DNA from: Isoperla grammatica
Taxonomy: Eukaryota; Arthropoda; Insecta; Plecoptera; Perlodidae
Direction of reading: 5' to 3'
Length of the DNA: 64,000 nt
Assembly: GCA_945910005.1 (NCBI GenBank)
Contig: OX246745.1
Location: forward strand, 40,355,419-40,419,418
In this document: positions 1 to 12,109 of the stretch, in pieces
Layout of the letters: the number at the start of each line of letters is the position of its first letter
Position numbering within the stretch: position 1 is the first letter of the stretch
Notes under the pieces: model-generated
Told to the model about the DNA's origin: nothing
Seen by the model: only the letters and a program-made list of their open reading frames with translations
Databases searched by the model: none
Program-made: the position numbers and the translations under genes

Positions 1-971
1 TAGCTTGAGTATCACGTGAGATCAGTCTGTCTAGATGGGTAGGAAAGGGGCAAGATTGTAGCCCTGGCTAGCTTGAGTATCACGTGAGATCAGTCTGTCT
101 AGATGGGTAGGAAAGGGGCAAGATTGTAGCCCTGGCTAGCTTGAGTATCACGTGAGATCAGTCTGTCTAGATGGGTAGGAAAGGGGCAAGATTGTAGCCC
201 TGGCTAGCTTGAGTATCACGTGAGATCAGTCTGTCTAGATGGGTAGGAAAGGGGCAAGATTGTAGCCCTGGCTAGCTTGAGTATCACGTGAGATCAGTCT
301 GTCTAGATGGGTAGGAAAGGGGCAAGATTGTAGCCCTGGCTAGCTTGAGTATCACGTGAGATCAGTCTGTCTAGATGGGTAGGAAAGGGGCAAGATTGTA
401 GCCCTGGCTAGCTTGAGTATCACGTGAGATCAGTCTGTCTAGATGGGTAGGAAAGGGGCAAGATTGTAGCCCTGGCTAGCTTGAGTATCACGTGAGATCA
501 GTCTGTCTATATGGGTAGGAAAGGGGCAAGATTGTAGCCCTGGCTAGCTTGAGTATCACGTGAGATCAGTCTGTCTAGATGGGTAGGAAAGCGGCAAGAT
601 TGTAGCCCTGGCTAGCTTGAGTATCACGTGAGATCAGTCTGTCTAGATGGGTAGGAAAGGGGCAAGATTGTAGCCCTGGCTAGCTTGAGTATCACGTGAG
701 ATCAGTCTGTCTAGATGGGTAGGAAAGGGGCAAGATTGTAGCCCTGGCTAGCTTGAGTATCACGTGAGATCAGTCTGTCTAGATGGGTAGGAAAGGGGCA
801 AGATTGTAGCCCTGGCTAGCTTGAGTATCACGTGAGATCAGTCTGTCTAGATGGGTAGGAAAGAGGCAAGATTGTAGCCCTGGCTAGCTTGAGCATCACG
901 TGAGATCAGTCTGGCTAGATGGGTAGGAAAGGGGCAAGATTGTAGCCCTTGCTAGCTTGAGTATGCCGTGA
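1..971. repeat. 68-bp minisatellite (about 14 copies, runs off left edge)
   Basis: A 68-bp unit beginning tagcttgagtatcacgtgag repeats head to tail from base 1. There are 14 full copies to 952 and a partial, diverged copy to about 971. Copies are nearly identical, with only scattered single-base changes in the first 13; the last copies are more diverged. Each full unit contains the palindromic E-box CACGTG, and the terminal partial copy has lost it. The array lies upstream of tetraspanin exon 1448-1540, so it is probably intronic. No reading frame or TIR flank is recognised for it. Confidence 0.95.
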
Positions 972-1447
972 GTATGACACTTACACATCGTTTAATGAAT
1001 TATATTTAAAACACATTTATGTGGCTGTTGAAATCATATTAGATTTCAAGTGATTGTTGAAAGGTTTGTGTTCCATCTGACAAACAGTAAATTTCGTAAA
1101 CTGGTTTATCTAAAGCCTATATATATATATATTGTTTTGTTTGAATCATCACTAAAAGTTACCCTATACAATATTTACTTTATTTTAATTTTAGCTAACT
1201 TTGCTCTATATTTGATACCAATCGGTTAGGTATCCCTCCATTTAAATGTAATGTGCTACCATTCAGCTTGACAGAGATGATAATGAATTAAGGTTTTATT
1301 TATGAGAACAAAACTGAAATAATTTAATTTAAATTTGCAATACTCCTGTGAAAATATTTTTATTCTTAACAAAACTATTATCCATTGTGAAAAGGCAAAT
1401 TGCAAGTTAAGTGTAAGATGCTAACAATATGTGTTCGGTCGTTTCAG
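972..1447. other. AT-rich intronic sequence, no gene seen
   Basis: AT-rich sequence with a short (TA)n run near 1120-1131. It ends in a 3' splice site (ttcggtcgtttcag) at 1447. I see no earlier tetraspanin exon here. Confidence 0.6.
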
Positions 1448-1540
1448 CTTCACTGTTGTGGAGTGACGAACTACAACGACTGGCGGAGTAAAGGAATCCC
1501 TGAAAGTTGCTGTAAAGAAGCTCCTCGCCTAGACGGAATA
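1448..1540 (+). CDS. Tetraspanin, internal exon (large extracellular loop, first part)
   Basis: A 93-nt exon, phase 0 at both ends, encoding 31 residues between a 3' splice site (gtttcag) and a consensus donor (gtaagt). It begins LHCCGVTNYNDW and continues to GIPESCC. These are the CCG motif and PxSCC motif of the large extracellular loop (EC2) of tetraspanins, four-pass membrane proteins that organise membrane microdomains. The next exon (20550-20687) supplies the remaining EC2 cysteines, giving six in total. Earlier exons (transmembrane segments 1-3) lie off the left edge. The flanking ATG-started open frame from 1400 is intron read-through. The gene resembles CD151/CD9-type tetraspanins in the loop and fourth membrane segment, but I do not assign a specific orthologue. 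Confidence 0.88.
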
Positions 1541-1730
1541 GTAAGTACATGTTACCACAGACAAAGACCACCTGACATACAGTCACTGCTATTATAACAA
1601 ACTCCCAGGGACCAGAGTTTTGTTATAAAGAATATATCTTTGTATGAATTAGGATCGGACCAACAAGCACCTCTAAATGGCGTTAACGAATTATTAGATA
1701 GAGCCCATTACTAACATCCATACTTACTAT
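1541..1730. other. Start of the 19-kb tetraspanin intron
   Basis: Intronic sequence from the donor at 1541 to the TIR element at 1731. Nothing else is recognised. The whole intron runs to 20549 and is filled by the repeats and transposons listed below. Confidence 0.6.
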
Positions 1731-4700
1731 CTAAGGCCTGGTATTATATGAGAGGTTGCTAAATGTTTAGCCTGGGACTAAAGGTCCGCGCACACTTATC
1801 CGACACGAAGCGCGGCGAATTGATGGATATTTTTCCAGATCGAATTTAATACATGTATTTGAATGTGACCCCGCACACTTGTCGGAAACAAAGCGACCGG
1901 CAGCCGCTGCATATATTCTGGTTGAAGCTTCCGTCATCGGCCGAGCTTCGCGACGGGATATCTCCAATCTCCATGGCAACCACCAATAGCCGCCTGGTAT
2001 CCACGGAGACAACACAACAAGCAGCCCGTATCTGTCTCCAATCTCCATGGCAACCACCAATAGCCGCCTAATATCCACGGAGACAACACAACAAGCAGCC
2101 CGTATCTGTCTCCAATCTCCATGGCAACCACCAATAGCCGCCTGGTATCCACGGAGAGAACAAGCAGCCCGTATCTGTCTCCAATCTCCATGGCAACCAC
2201 CAATAGCCGCCTGGTATCCACGGAGAGAACAAGCAGCCCGTATCTGTCTCCAATCTCCATGGCAACCACCAATAGCCGCCTGGTATCCACGGAGACAACA
2301 CAACAAGCAGCCCGTATCTGTCTCCAATCTCCATGGCAACCACCAATAGCCGCCTGGTATCCACGGAGACAACACAACAAGCAGCCCGTATCTGTCTCCA
2401 ATCTCCATGGCAACCACCAATAGCCGCCTGGTATCCACGGAGAGAACAAGCAGCCCGTATCTGTCTCCAATCTCCATGGCAACCACCAATAGCCGCCTGG
2501 TATCCACGGAGACAACACAACAAGCAGCCCGTATCTGTCTCCAATCTCCATGGCAACCACCAATAGCCGCCTGGTATCCACGGGGACAACACAACAAGCA
2601 GCCCGTATCCGTCTCCAATCTCCATGGCAACCACCAATAGCCGCCTGGTATCCACGGAGACAACACAACAAGCAGCCCGTATCTGTCTCCAATCTCCATG
2701 GCAACCACCAATAGCCGCCTGGTATCCACGGAGAGAACAAGCAGCCCGTATCTGTCTCCAATCTCCATGGCAACCACCAATAGCCGCCTGGTATCCACGG
2801 AGACAACAAGCAGCCCGTATCTGTCTCCAATCTCCATGGCAACCACCAATAGCCGCCTGGTATCCACGGAGACAACACAACACGCAGCCCGTATCTGTCT
2901 CCAATCTCCATGGCAACCACCAAAAGCCGCCTGGTATCCACGGAGACAACACAACAAGCAGCCCGTATCTGTCTCCAATCTCCATGGCAACCACCAATAG
3001 CCGCCTGGTATCCACGGAGACAACACAACAAGCAGCCCGTATCTGTCTCCAATCTCCATGGCCACCACCAATAGCCGCCTGGTATCCACGGAGAGAACAC
3101 AACAAGCAGCCCGTATCTGTCTCCAATCTCCATGGCAACCACCAATAGCCGCCTGGTATCCACGGAGACAACACAACAAGCAGCCCGTATCTGTCTCCAA
3201 TCTCCATGGCAACCACCAATAGCCGCCTGGTATCCACGGAGAGAACAAGCAGCCCGTATCTGTCTTCAATCTCCATGGCAACCACCAATAGCCGCCTGGT
3301 ATCCACGGAGACAACACAACAAGCAGCCCGTATCTGTCTCCAATCTCCATGGCAACCACCAATAGCCGCCTGGTATCCACGGAGACAACACAACAACCAG
3401 CCCGTATCTGTCTCCAATCTCCATGGCAACCACCAATAGCAGCCTGGTATCCACGGAGAGAACAAGCAGCCCGTATCTGTCTCCAATCTCCATGGCAACC
3501 ACCAATAGCCGCCTGGTATCCACGGAGACAACACAACAAGCAGCCCGTATCTGTCTCCAATCTCCATGGCAACCACCAAAAGCCGCCTGGTATCCACGGA
3601 GAGAACAAGCAGCCCGTATCTGTCTCCAATCTCCATGGCAACCACCAATAGCCGCCTGGTATCCACGGAGACAACACAACAAGCAGCCCGTATCTGTCTC
3701 CAATCTCCATGGCAACCACCAAAAGCCGCCTGGTATCCACGGAGACAACACACCAAGCAGCCCGTATCTGTCTCCAATCTCCATGGCAACCACCAAAAGC
3801 CGCCTGGTATCCACGGAGACAACACAACAAGCAGCCCGTATCTGTCTCCAATCTCCATGGCAACCACCAATAGCCGCCTGGTATCCACGGAGACAACACA
3901 ACAAGCAGCCCGTATCTGTCTCCAATCTCCATGGCAACCACCAAAAGCCGCCTGGTATCCACGGAGACAACACAACAAGCAGCCCGTATCTGTCTCCAAT
4001 CTCCATGGCAACCACCAATAGCAGCCTGGTATCCACGGAGACAACACAACAAGCAGCCCGTATCTGTCTCCAATCTCCATGGCAACCACCAAAATCCGCC
4101 TGGTATCCACGGAGACAACACAACAAGCAGCCCGTATCTGTCTCCAATCTCCATGGCAACCACCAAAAGCCGCCTGGATTCACGGAGACAACACAACAAG
4201 CGGCCCGTATCCGTCTCCAATCTCCATGGCAACCACCAATAGCCGCCTGGTATCCACGGAGAGAACAAGCAGCCCGTATCCGTCTCCAATCTCCATGGCA
4301 ACCACCAATAGCCGCCTGGTATCCACGGAGACAACAAGCAGCCCGTATCTGTCTCCAACCTCCATGGCAACCACCAATAGCCGCCTGGTATCCACGGAGA
4401 GAACAAGCAGCCCGTATCTGTCTCCAATCTCCATGGAGACCACCAATAGCCGCCTGGTATCCACGGAGACAACACAACAAGCAGCCCGTATCTGTCTCCA
4501 ATCTCCATGGCAACCTAATATAGCCGCCTGGTATCCACGGGGACAACACAACAAGCAGCCCGTATCTGTCTCCAATCTCCATGGCAACCACCAATAGCCG
4601 CCTGGTATCCACGGGGACAACACAACAAGCAGCCCGTATCTGTCTCCAATCTCCATGGCAACCACCAATAGCCGCCTGGTATCCACGGAGACAACACAAC

Positions 4701-7700
4701 AAGCAGCCCGTATCTGTCTCCAATCTCCATGGCAACCACCAATAGCCGCCTGGTATCCACGGAGACAACACAACAAGCAGCCCGTATCTGTCTCCAATCT
4801 CCATGGCAACCACCAATAGCCGCCTGGTATCCACGGAGAGAACAAGCAGCCCGTATCTGTCTCCAATCTCCATGGCAACCACCAATAGCCGCCTGGTATC
4901 CACGGAGACAACACAACAAGCAGCCCGTATCTGTCTCCAATCTCCATGGCAACCACCAATAGCCGCCTGGTATCCACGGAGACAACACAACAAGCATCCC
5001 GTATCCGTCTCCAATCTCCATGGCATCCACCAATAGCCGCATGGTATCCACGGAGAGAACAAGCAGCCCGTATATGTCTCCAATCTCCATGGCAACCACC
5101 AATAGCCGCCTGGTATCCACGGAGACAACACAACAAGCAGCCCGTATCTGTCTCCAATCTCCATGGCAACCACCAATAGCCGCCTGGTATCCATGGAGAC
5201 AACACAACAAGCAGCCCGTATCTGTCTCCAATCTCCATGGCAACCACCAATAGCCGCCTGGTATCCACGGAGACAACACAACAAGCAGCCCGTATATGTC
5301 TCCAATCTCCATGGCAACCACCAATAGCCGCCTGGTATCCACGGAGACAACACAACAAGCAGCCCGTATCTGTCTCCAATCTCCATGGCAACCACCAATA
5401 GCCGCCTGGTATCCATGGAGACAACACAACAAGCAGCCCGTATCTGTCTCCAATCTCCATGGCAACCACCAATAGCCGCCTGGTATCCACGGAGACAACA
5501 CAACAAGCAGCCTGTATCTGTCTTCAACCTCCATGGCAACCACCAATAGCCGCCTGGTATCCACGGAGACAACACAACAAGCAGCCCGTATCTGTCTCCA
5601 ATCTCCATGGCAACCACCAATAGCCGCCTGGTATCCATGGAGTCAACACAACAAGCAGCCCGTATCTGTCTCCAATCTCCATGGCAACCACCAATAGCCG
5701 CCTGGTATCCACGGAGACAACACAACAAGCAGCCCGTATCTGTCTCCAATCTCCATGGCAACCACCAATAGCCGCCTGGTATCCACGGAGAGAACTAGCA
5801 GCCCGTATCTGTCTCCAACCTCCATGGCAACCACCAATAGCCGCCTGGTATCCACGGAGACAACACAACAAGCAGCCCGTATCTGTCTCCAATCTCCATG
5901 GCAACCACCAATAGCCGCCTGGTATCCACGGAGAGAACAAGCAGCCCGTATCTGTCTCCAATCTCCATGGCAACCACCAATAGCCGCCTGGTATCCACGG
6001 AGAGAACAAGCAGCCCGTATCTGTCTCCAATCTCCATGGCAACCACCAATAGCCGCCTGGTATCCACGGAGAGAACAAGCAGCCTGTATCTGTCTCCAAT
6101 CTCCATGGCAACCACCAATAGCCGCCTGGTATCCACGGAGAGAACAAGCAGCCCGTATCTGTCTCCAACCTCCATGGCAACCACCAATAGCCGCCTGGTA
6201 TCCACGGAGACAACACAACAAGCAGCCCGTATCTGTCTCCAATCTCCATGGCAACCACCAATAGCCGCCTGGTATCCACGGAGACAACACAACAAGCAGC
6301 CCGTATCTGTCTCCAATCTCCATGGCAACCACCAATAGCCGCCTGGTATCCACGGAGACAAAAAGCAGCCCGTATCTGTCTCCAATCTCCATGGCAACCA
6401 CCAATAGCCGCCTGGTATCCACGGGGACAACACAACAAGCAGCCCGTATCTGTCTCCAATTTCCATGGCAACCACCAATAGCCGCCTGGTATCCACGGAG
6501 AGAACAAGCAGCCCGTATCTGTCTCCAATCTCCATGGCAACCACCAATAGCCGCCTGGTATCCACGGAGAGAACAAGCAGCCCGTATCTGTCTCCAATCT
6601 CCATGGCAACCACTAATAGCCGCCTGGTATCCACGGGGACAACACAACAAGCAGCCCGTATCTGTCTCCAATCTCCATGGCAACCACCAATAGCCGCCTG
6701 GTATCCACGGAGAGAACAAGCAGCCCGTATCTGTCTCCAATCTCCATGGCAACCACCAATAGCCGCCTGGTATCCACGGAGAGAACAAGCAGCCCGTATC
6801 TGTCTCCAACCTCCATGGCAACCACCAATAGCCGCCTGGTATCCACGGAGACAACACAACAAGCAGCCCGTATCTTTCTCCAATCTCCATGGCAACCACC
6901 AATAGCCGCCTGGTATCCACGGAGAGAACAAGCAGCCCGTATCTGTCTCCAATCTCCATGGCAACCACCAATAGCCGCCTGGTATCCACGGAGAGAACTA
7001 GCAGCCCGTATCTGTCTCCAATCTCCATGGCAACCACCAATTGCCGCCTGGTATCCACGGAGACAACACAACAAGCAGCCCGTATCTGTCTCCAATCTCC
7101 ATGGCAACCACCAATAGCCGCCTGGTATCCACGGAGAGAACAAGCAGCCCGTATCTGTCTCCAATCTCCATGGCAACCACCAATAGCCGCCTGGTATCCA
7201 CGGAGAGAACAAGCAGCCCGTATCTGTCTCCAACCTCCATGGCAACCACCAATAGCCGCCTGGTATCCACGGAGACAACACAACAAGCAGCCCGTATCTG
7301 TCTCCAATCGCCATGGCAACCACCAATAGCCGCCTGGTATCCACGGAGACAACACAACAAGCAGCCCGTATCTGTCTCAAATCTCCATGGCAACCACCAA
7401 TAGCCGCCTGGTATCCACGGAGACAACAAGCAGCCCGTATCTGTCTCCAATCTCCATGGCAACCACCAATAGCCGCCTGGTATCCACGGGGACAACACAA
7501 CAAGCAGCCCGTATCTGTCTCCAATCTCCATGGCAACCACCAATAGCCGCCTGGTATCCACGGAGAGAACAAGCAGCCCGTATCTGTCTCCAATCTCCAT
7601 GGCAACCACCAATAGCCGCCTGGTATCCACGGAGAGAACAAGCAGCCCGTATCTGTCTCCAATCTCCATGGCAACCACCAATAGCCGCCTGGTATCCACG

Positions 7701-10260
7701 GGGACAACACAACAAGCAGCCCGTATCTGTCTCCAATCTCCATGGCAACCACCAATAGCCGCCTGGTATCCACGGAGAGAACAAGCAGCCCGTATCTGTC
7801 TCCAATCTCCATGGCAACCACCAATAGCCGCCTGGTATCCACGGAGAGAACAAGCAGCCCGTATCTGTCTCCAACCTCCATGGCAACCACCAATAGCCGC
7901 CTGGTATCCACGGAGACAACACAACAAGCAGCCCGTATCTGTCTCCAATCTCCATGGCAACCACCAATAGCCGCCTGGTATCCACGGAGAGAACAAGCAG
8001 CCCGTATCTGTCTCCAATCTCCATGGCAACCACCAATAGCCGCCTGGTATCCACGGAGAGAACAAGCAGCCCGTATCTGTCTCCAATCTCCATGGCAACC
8101 ACCAATAGCCGCCTGGTATCCACGGGGACAACACAACAAGCAGCCCGTATCTGTCTCCAATCTCCATGGCAACCACCAATAGCCGCCTGGTATCCACGGA
8201 GAGAACAAGCAGCCCGTATCTGTCTCCAATCTCCATGGCAACCACCAATAGCCGCCTGGTATCCACGGAGAGAACAAGCAGCCCGTATCTGTCTCCAACC
8301 TCCATGGCAACCACCAATAGCCGCCTGGTATCCACGGAGACAACACAACAAGCAGCCCGTATCTGTCTCCAATCTCCATGGCAACCACCAATAGCCGCCT
8401 GGTATCCACGGAGAGAACAAGCAGCCCGTATCTGTCTCCAATCTCCATGGCAACCACCAATAGCCGCCTGGTATCCACGGAGAGAACAAGCAGCCCGTAT
8501 CTGTCTCCAATCTCCATGGCAACCACCAATAGCCGCCTGGTATCCACGGAGAGAACAAGCAGCCCGTATCTGTCTCCAATCTCCATGGCAACCACCAATA
8601 GCCGCCTGGTATCCACGGAGACAACACAACAAGCAGCCCGTATCTGTCTCCAATCTCCATGGCAACCACCAATAGCCGCCTGGTATCCACGGAGACAACA
8701 CAACAAGCAGCCCGTATCTGTCTCCAATCTCCATGGCAACCACCAATAGCCGCCTGGTATCCACGGAGACAACACAACAAGCAGCCCGTATCTGTCTCCA
8801 ATCTCCATGGCAACCACCAATAGCCGCCTGGTATCCACGGAGACAACACAACAAGCAGCCCGTATCTGTCTCCAACCTCCATGGCAACCACCAATAGCCG
8901 CCTGGTATCCACGGAGACAACACAACAAGCAGCCCGTATCTGTCTCCAATCTCCATGGCAACCACCAATAGCCGCCTGGTATCCACGGAGAGAACAAGCA
9001 GCCCGTATCTGTCTCCAACCTCCATGGTAACCACCAATAGCCGCCTGGTATCCACGGAGACAACACAACAAGCAGCCCGTATCTGTCTCCAATCTCCATG
9101 GCAACCACCAATAGCCGCCTGGTATCCACGGAGAGAACTAGCAGCCCGTATCTGTCTCCAATCTCCATGGCAACCACCAATTGCCGCCTGGTATCCACGG
9201 AGACAACACAACATGCAGCCCGTATCTGTCTCCAATCTCCATGGCAACCACCAATAGCCGCCTGGTATCCACGGAGAGAACAAGCAGCCCGTATCTGTCT
9301 CCAATCTCCATGGCAACCACCAATAGCCGCCTGGTATCCACGGAGAGAACAAGCAGCCCGTATCTGTCTCCAACCTCCATGGCAACCACCAATAGCCGCC
9401 TGGTATCCACGGAGACAACACAACAAGCAGCCCGTATCTGTCTCCAATCGCCATGGCAACCACCAATAGCCGCCTGGTATCCACGGAGACAACACAACAA
9501 GCAGCCCGTATCTGTCTCCAATCTCCATGGCAACCACCAATAGCCGCCTGGTATCCACGGAGACAACACAACAAGCAGCCCGTATCTGTCTCCAATCTCC
9601 ATGGCAACCACCAATAGCCGCCTGGTATCCACGGGGACAACACAACAAGCAGCCCGTATCTGTCTCCAATCTCCATGGCAACCACCAATAGCCGCCTGGT
9701 ATCCACGGAGAGAACAAGCAGCCCGTATCTGTCTCCAATCTCCATGGCAACCACCAATAGCCGCCTGGTATCCACGGAGAGAACAAGCAGCCCGTATCTG
9801 TCTCCAATCTCCATGGCAACCACCAATAGCCGCCTGGTATCCACGGGGACAACACAACAAGCAGCCCGTATCTGTCTCCAATCTCCATGGCAACCACCAA
9901 TAGCCGCCTGGTATCCACGGAGAGAACAAGCAGCCCGTATCTGTCTCCAATCTCCATGGCAACCACCAATAGCCGCCTGGTATCCACGGAGAGAACAAGC
10001 AGCCCGTATCTGTCTCCAACCTCCATGGCAACCACCAATAGCCGCCTGGTATCCACGGAGACAACACAACAAGCAGCCCGTATCTGTCTCCAATCTCCAT
10101 GGCAACCACCAATAGCCGCCTGGTATCCACGGAGAGAACAAGCAGCCCGTATCTGTCTCCAATCTCCATGGCAACCACCAATAGCCGCCTGGTATCCATG
10201 GAAACAACAAGCAGCCCTCGGGCTAAATATTTAGCAGCCCGTGATAATACCAGGCCCAAG
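1731..10260. mobile_element. TIR (MITE-like) element carrying the 74/69-bp minisatellite
   Basis: The left end (1731-1776; ggcctggtattat ... gctaaatgtttagcc) and right end (10219-10260; ggctaaatatttagc ... ataataccaggcc) are imperfect inverted copies of about 42-46 bp. Everything between is about 180 bp of unique sequence plus the minisatellite. The unique left part contains two similar sub-segments (cgcacacttatccgacac and cgcacacttgtcggaaac). No transposase is seen and no clear target-site duplication was found, so the superfamily is not assigned. I infer a non-autonomous element whose internal unit expanded after insertion. Confidence 0.7.
1961..10217. repeat. 74/69-bp minisatellite, about 115 copies
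   Basis: The unit starts tctccaatctccatggcaac. Two length forms differ by 5 bp: a 74-bp form (ggagacaacacaacaagcag) and a 69-bp form (ggagagaacaagcag). Copies are usually identical apart from a few recurring variants (caacctcc, ggggacaac, ccaaaagcc, ccaattgcc). Higher-order organisation is visible. Six-unit blocks of 424 bp recur from about 6465 to 8390, and 6950-8100 is repeated at 9090-10210 with a 2140-bp offset. Each unit carries ATCTCCATGGCAAC, which fits an RFX X-box consensus. The unit has no stop codon in any minus-strand frame, which produces very long spurious open frames on that strand. Confidence 0.97.
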
Positions 10261-11040
10261 GGTCGTACATATTTACGATGTCTGTAGGTAGCTTATAAAA
10301 ATTCAATACAAGTCAACATTCATTATTTATTTCAAAACGTACCCTACCATTTAAATGATTGTAACAGTCTTATGAACCCTGCAGTACCGATCACCCTTTC
10401 CATTACCTGTACCCCTTACCTACCCCTACTGCCGCGATAAGCGAGGAGATAGTGAAAGATGCGATACACGAGGTCGAGAGTTCGAGCCGTAAACATCTTG
10501 ACGGCTGAGTTGGATTAAAAGCACGCTTGGCTACATTGCGTACATCATAGTTAAGTGCGTGGACTAAGTGTATAGAAGCACTTCTCGCGGCATTACTTTA
10601 ATAGGATTGCCGAGTGCGTGTATTTAACATTGTTTAAGTTTTGGTATGTTGTTATTAGTGACAGTCGGGAACTGATAAAAGTATACCATTGGTAATCTAA
10701 TATTCAGTGGCGCTCCACTGTATGTCAGTACAAGGACCGAGTGAGATAATTAAATATAAGTACTATCGCGCCAACCACCGCTTATCATCGTCCCATATCT
10801 TCATCACCACACCCCCCCTCCCCCAACGATTCTCCAAGACATCGCCACCCACCCCACTGGAAACATCGTTGACGACGTGCTGAGGAACCCGGAGGATGAG
10901 TACAGACAATCATCGTTTTATTTATTCGTTGCACAATCGAACTGTTAATTAATCACGGCCAAGAAGTTTACAGGCCTAGTGATTGCCATTAATTATTCAG
11001 GCTAATTATAAAGTATCTAATGGACATTATCTTATGTGTT
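10261..11040. other. Intronic sequence with a possible tRNA-like fragment
   Basis: Mostly unremarkable intronic DNA. At 10450-10498 there is a weak A-box-like stretch (tagtgaaagatg) 28 bp before a good B-box match (gttcgagcc), as in a tRNA-derived SINE head. No cloverleaf or SINE tail could be confirmed, so only the short B-box match is solid. A C-rich run lies near 10812-10826. Confidence 0.3.
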
Positions 11041-11134
11041 TAGGGTTGCCATAAGTTGTGGTGGTAAAAAGAGGACACTTAAATAAAGAGTGGTATACTC
11101 AGGGATTGACGCATATAGTGGGTTAGGGAGGGGT

Positions 11135-11341
11135 GAAACCCATAATAGGTGTAAAGGCTGATGTAGATAAGCTTGTAGTGGACTTGTGAGAAAAATTTGT
11201 TTTCGTAGCCTGAGGTGATCCCAGCTCGCAGTGAAACCCATAATAGGTGTAAAGGCTGATGTAGATTAGCTTGTAGTGGGCTAGTGAGAGAAATGTGTTT
11301 TCGTAGCCTGAGGTGATCCCTGCTCGCAGTGAAACCCATAA
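11135..11341. repeat. 98-bp tandem repeat, left block
   Basis: The unit starts gaaacccataataggtgtaa and repeats at 11135, 11233 and 11331 with an exact 98-bp step. The last copy is cut after cccataat by the LINE tail. The same repeat resumes at 16199. Confidence 0.92.
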
Positions 11342-11347
11342 TTTATT

Positions 11348-11382
<35 letters not shown>
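11341..11382. repeat. (TTTA)n microsatellite, LINE 3' tail
   Basis: About ten TTTA units on the plus strand. This is the AAAT tail of the minus-strand LINE and marks its insertion point. Confidence 0.85.
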
Positions 11383-11383
<1 letters not shown>

Positions 11384-11694
11384 TGTCTATCCTATTCAGT
11401 TATAAAAACTGATTTACAAAGGAGGACCTTAAATAAAACTAAGCTATGCAAACAATGAATAGTTATGAAATCATAATTAACAATAACAATAAAAACAAAA
11501 CAAACTACTGAACTATATAAAAATATAATCAAGAACAAGAAAAAATAATTGAAAAATGCAATAAAATCAAATGAAGTGGTAATTCAACATATTAAAAAAT
11601 AAAAATAGAAGTATGCAAATAAGAAAGAACATGAAGAAACAAAAAAAAAATTGTGGGAAAAAATTAATATATATATATATATATATAAAAGTGA

Positions 11695-11815
11695 AAAGAA
11701 GAAAAAAAGAAGAAAGAAAAGAAAAAAGAAAAAAGAAAAAAGAAAAAAGAAAAAAGAAAAAAGAAAAAAGAAAAAAGAAAATAGAAAACAGAAAGAAGAA
11801 AAAAAAGAAAAAACT
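11695..11815. repeat. (GAAAAA)n-rich low-complexity tract
   Basis: Purine-rich GAAAAA repeats preceded by a short (TA)n run near 11668-11687. It lies in the LINE 3' UTR. The lysine-rich open frames here are composition artefacts. Confidence 0.9.
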
Positions 11816-12109
11816 GATTTGTTAACGGTCCCAGCTCAAACGAAATGAGGATTGCAAAAAATCAGAAACTGCAATCTGGGAAAATTAAAATTTCACGTAA
11901 AAGCAACCCGGGAAACCGCACACGCCTTCTATCTTCACTTCGAAATCTTGAAAGTCAGATGGTCTTGAAAATCTTGATCCGAGAACCATTTATAAGTAGA
12001 GATTAAACTGAATCAAGAGAATTCAGGAAACCGGATGTAGATTCCAGCAGACCAACAAACCAACCATCTAAAACAGATGAAAAACCACTTACAGTAGATC
12101 AATCTTAAC

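Noticed and set aside
1767..10259. Very long minus-strand open frames (up to 1147 codons) and many plus-strand frames in the 74/69-bp array
   Set aside because: The repeat unit has no minus-strand stop in any frame, so all three frames stay open. The 74-bp period shifts frame at each unit, the peptides are pure repeat translation, and no splice or domain signal supports them.
10450..10498. A true tRNA gene
   Set aside because: Only box-like motifs are present; acceptor and anticodon stems could not be formed.
11613..11848. Lysine-rich open frames
   Set aside because: They come from the (GAAAAA)n tract in the LINE 3' UTR.
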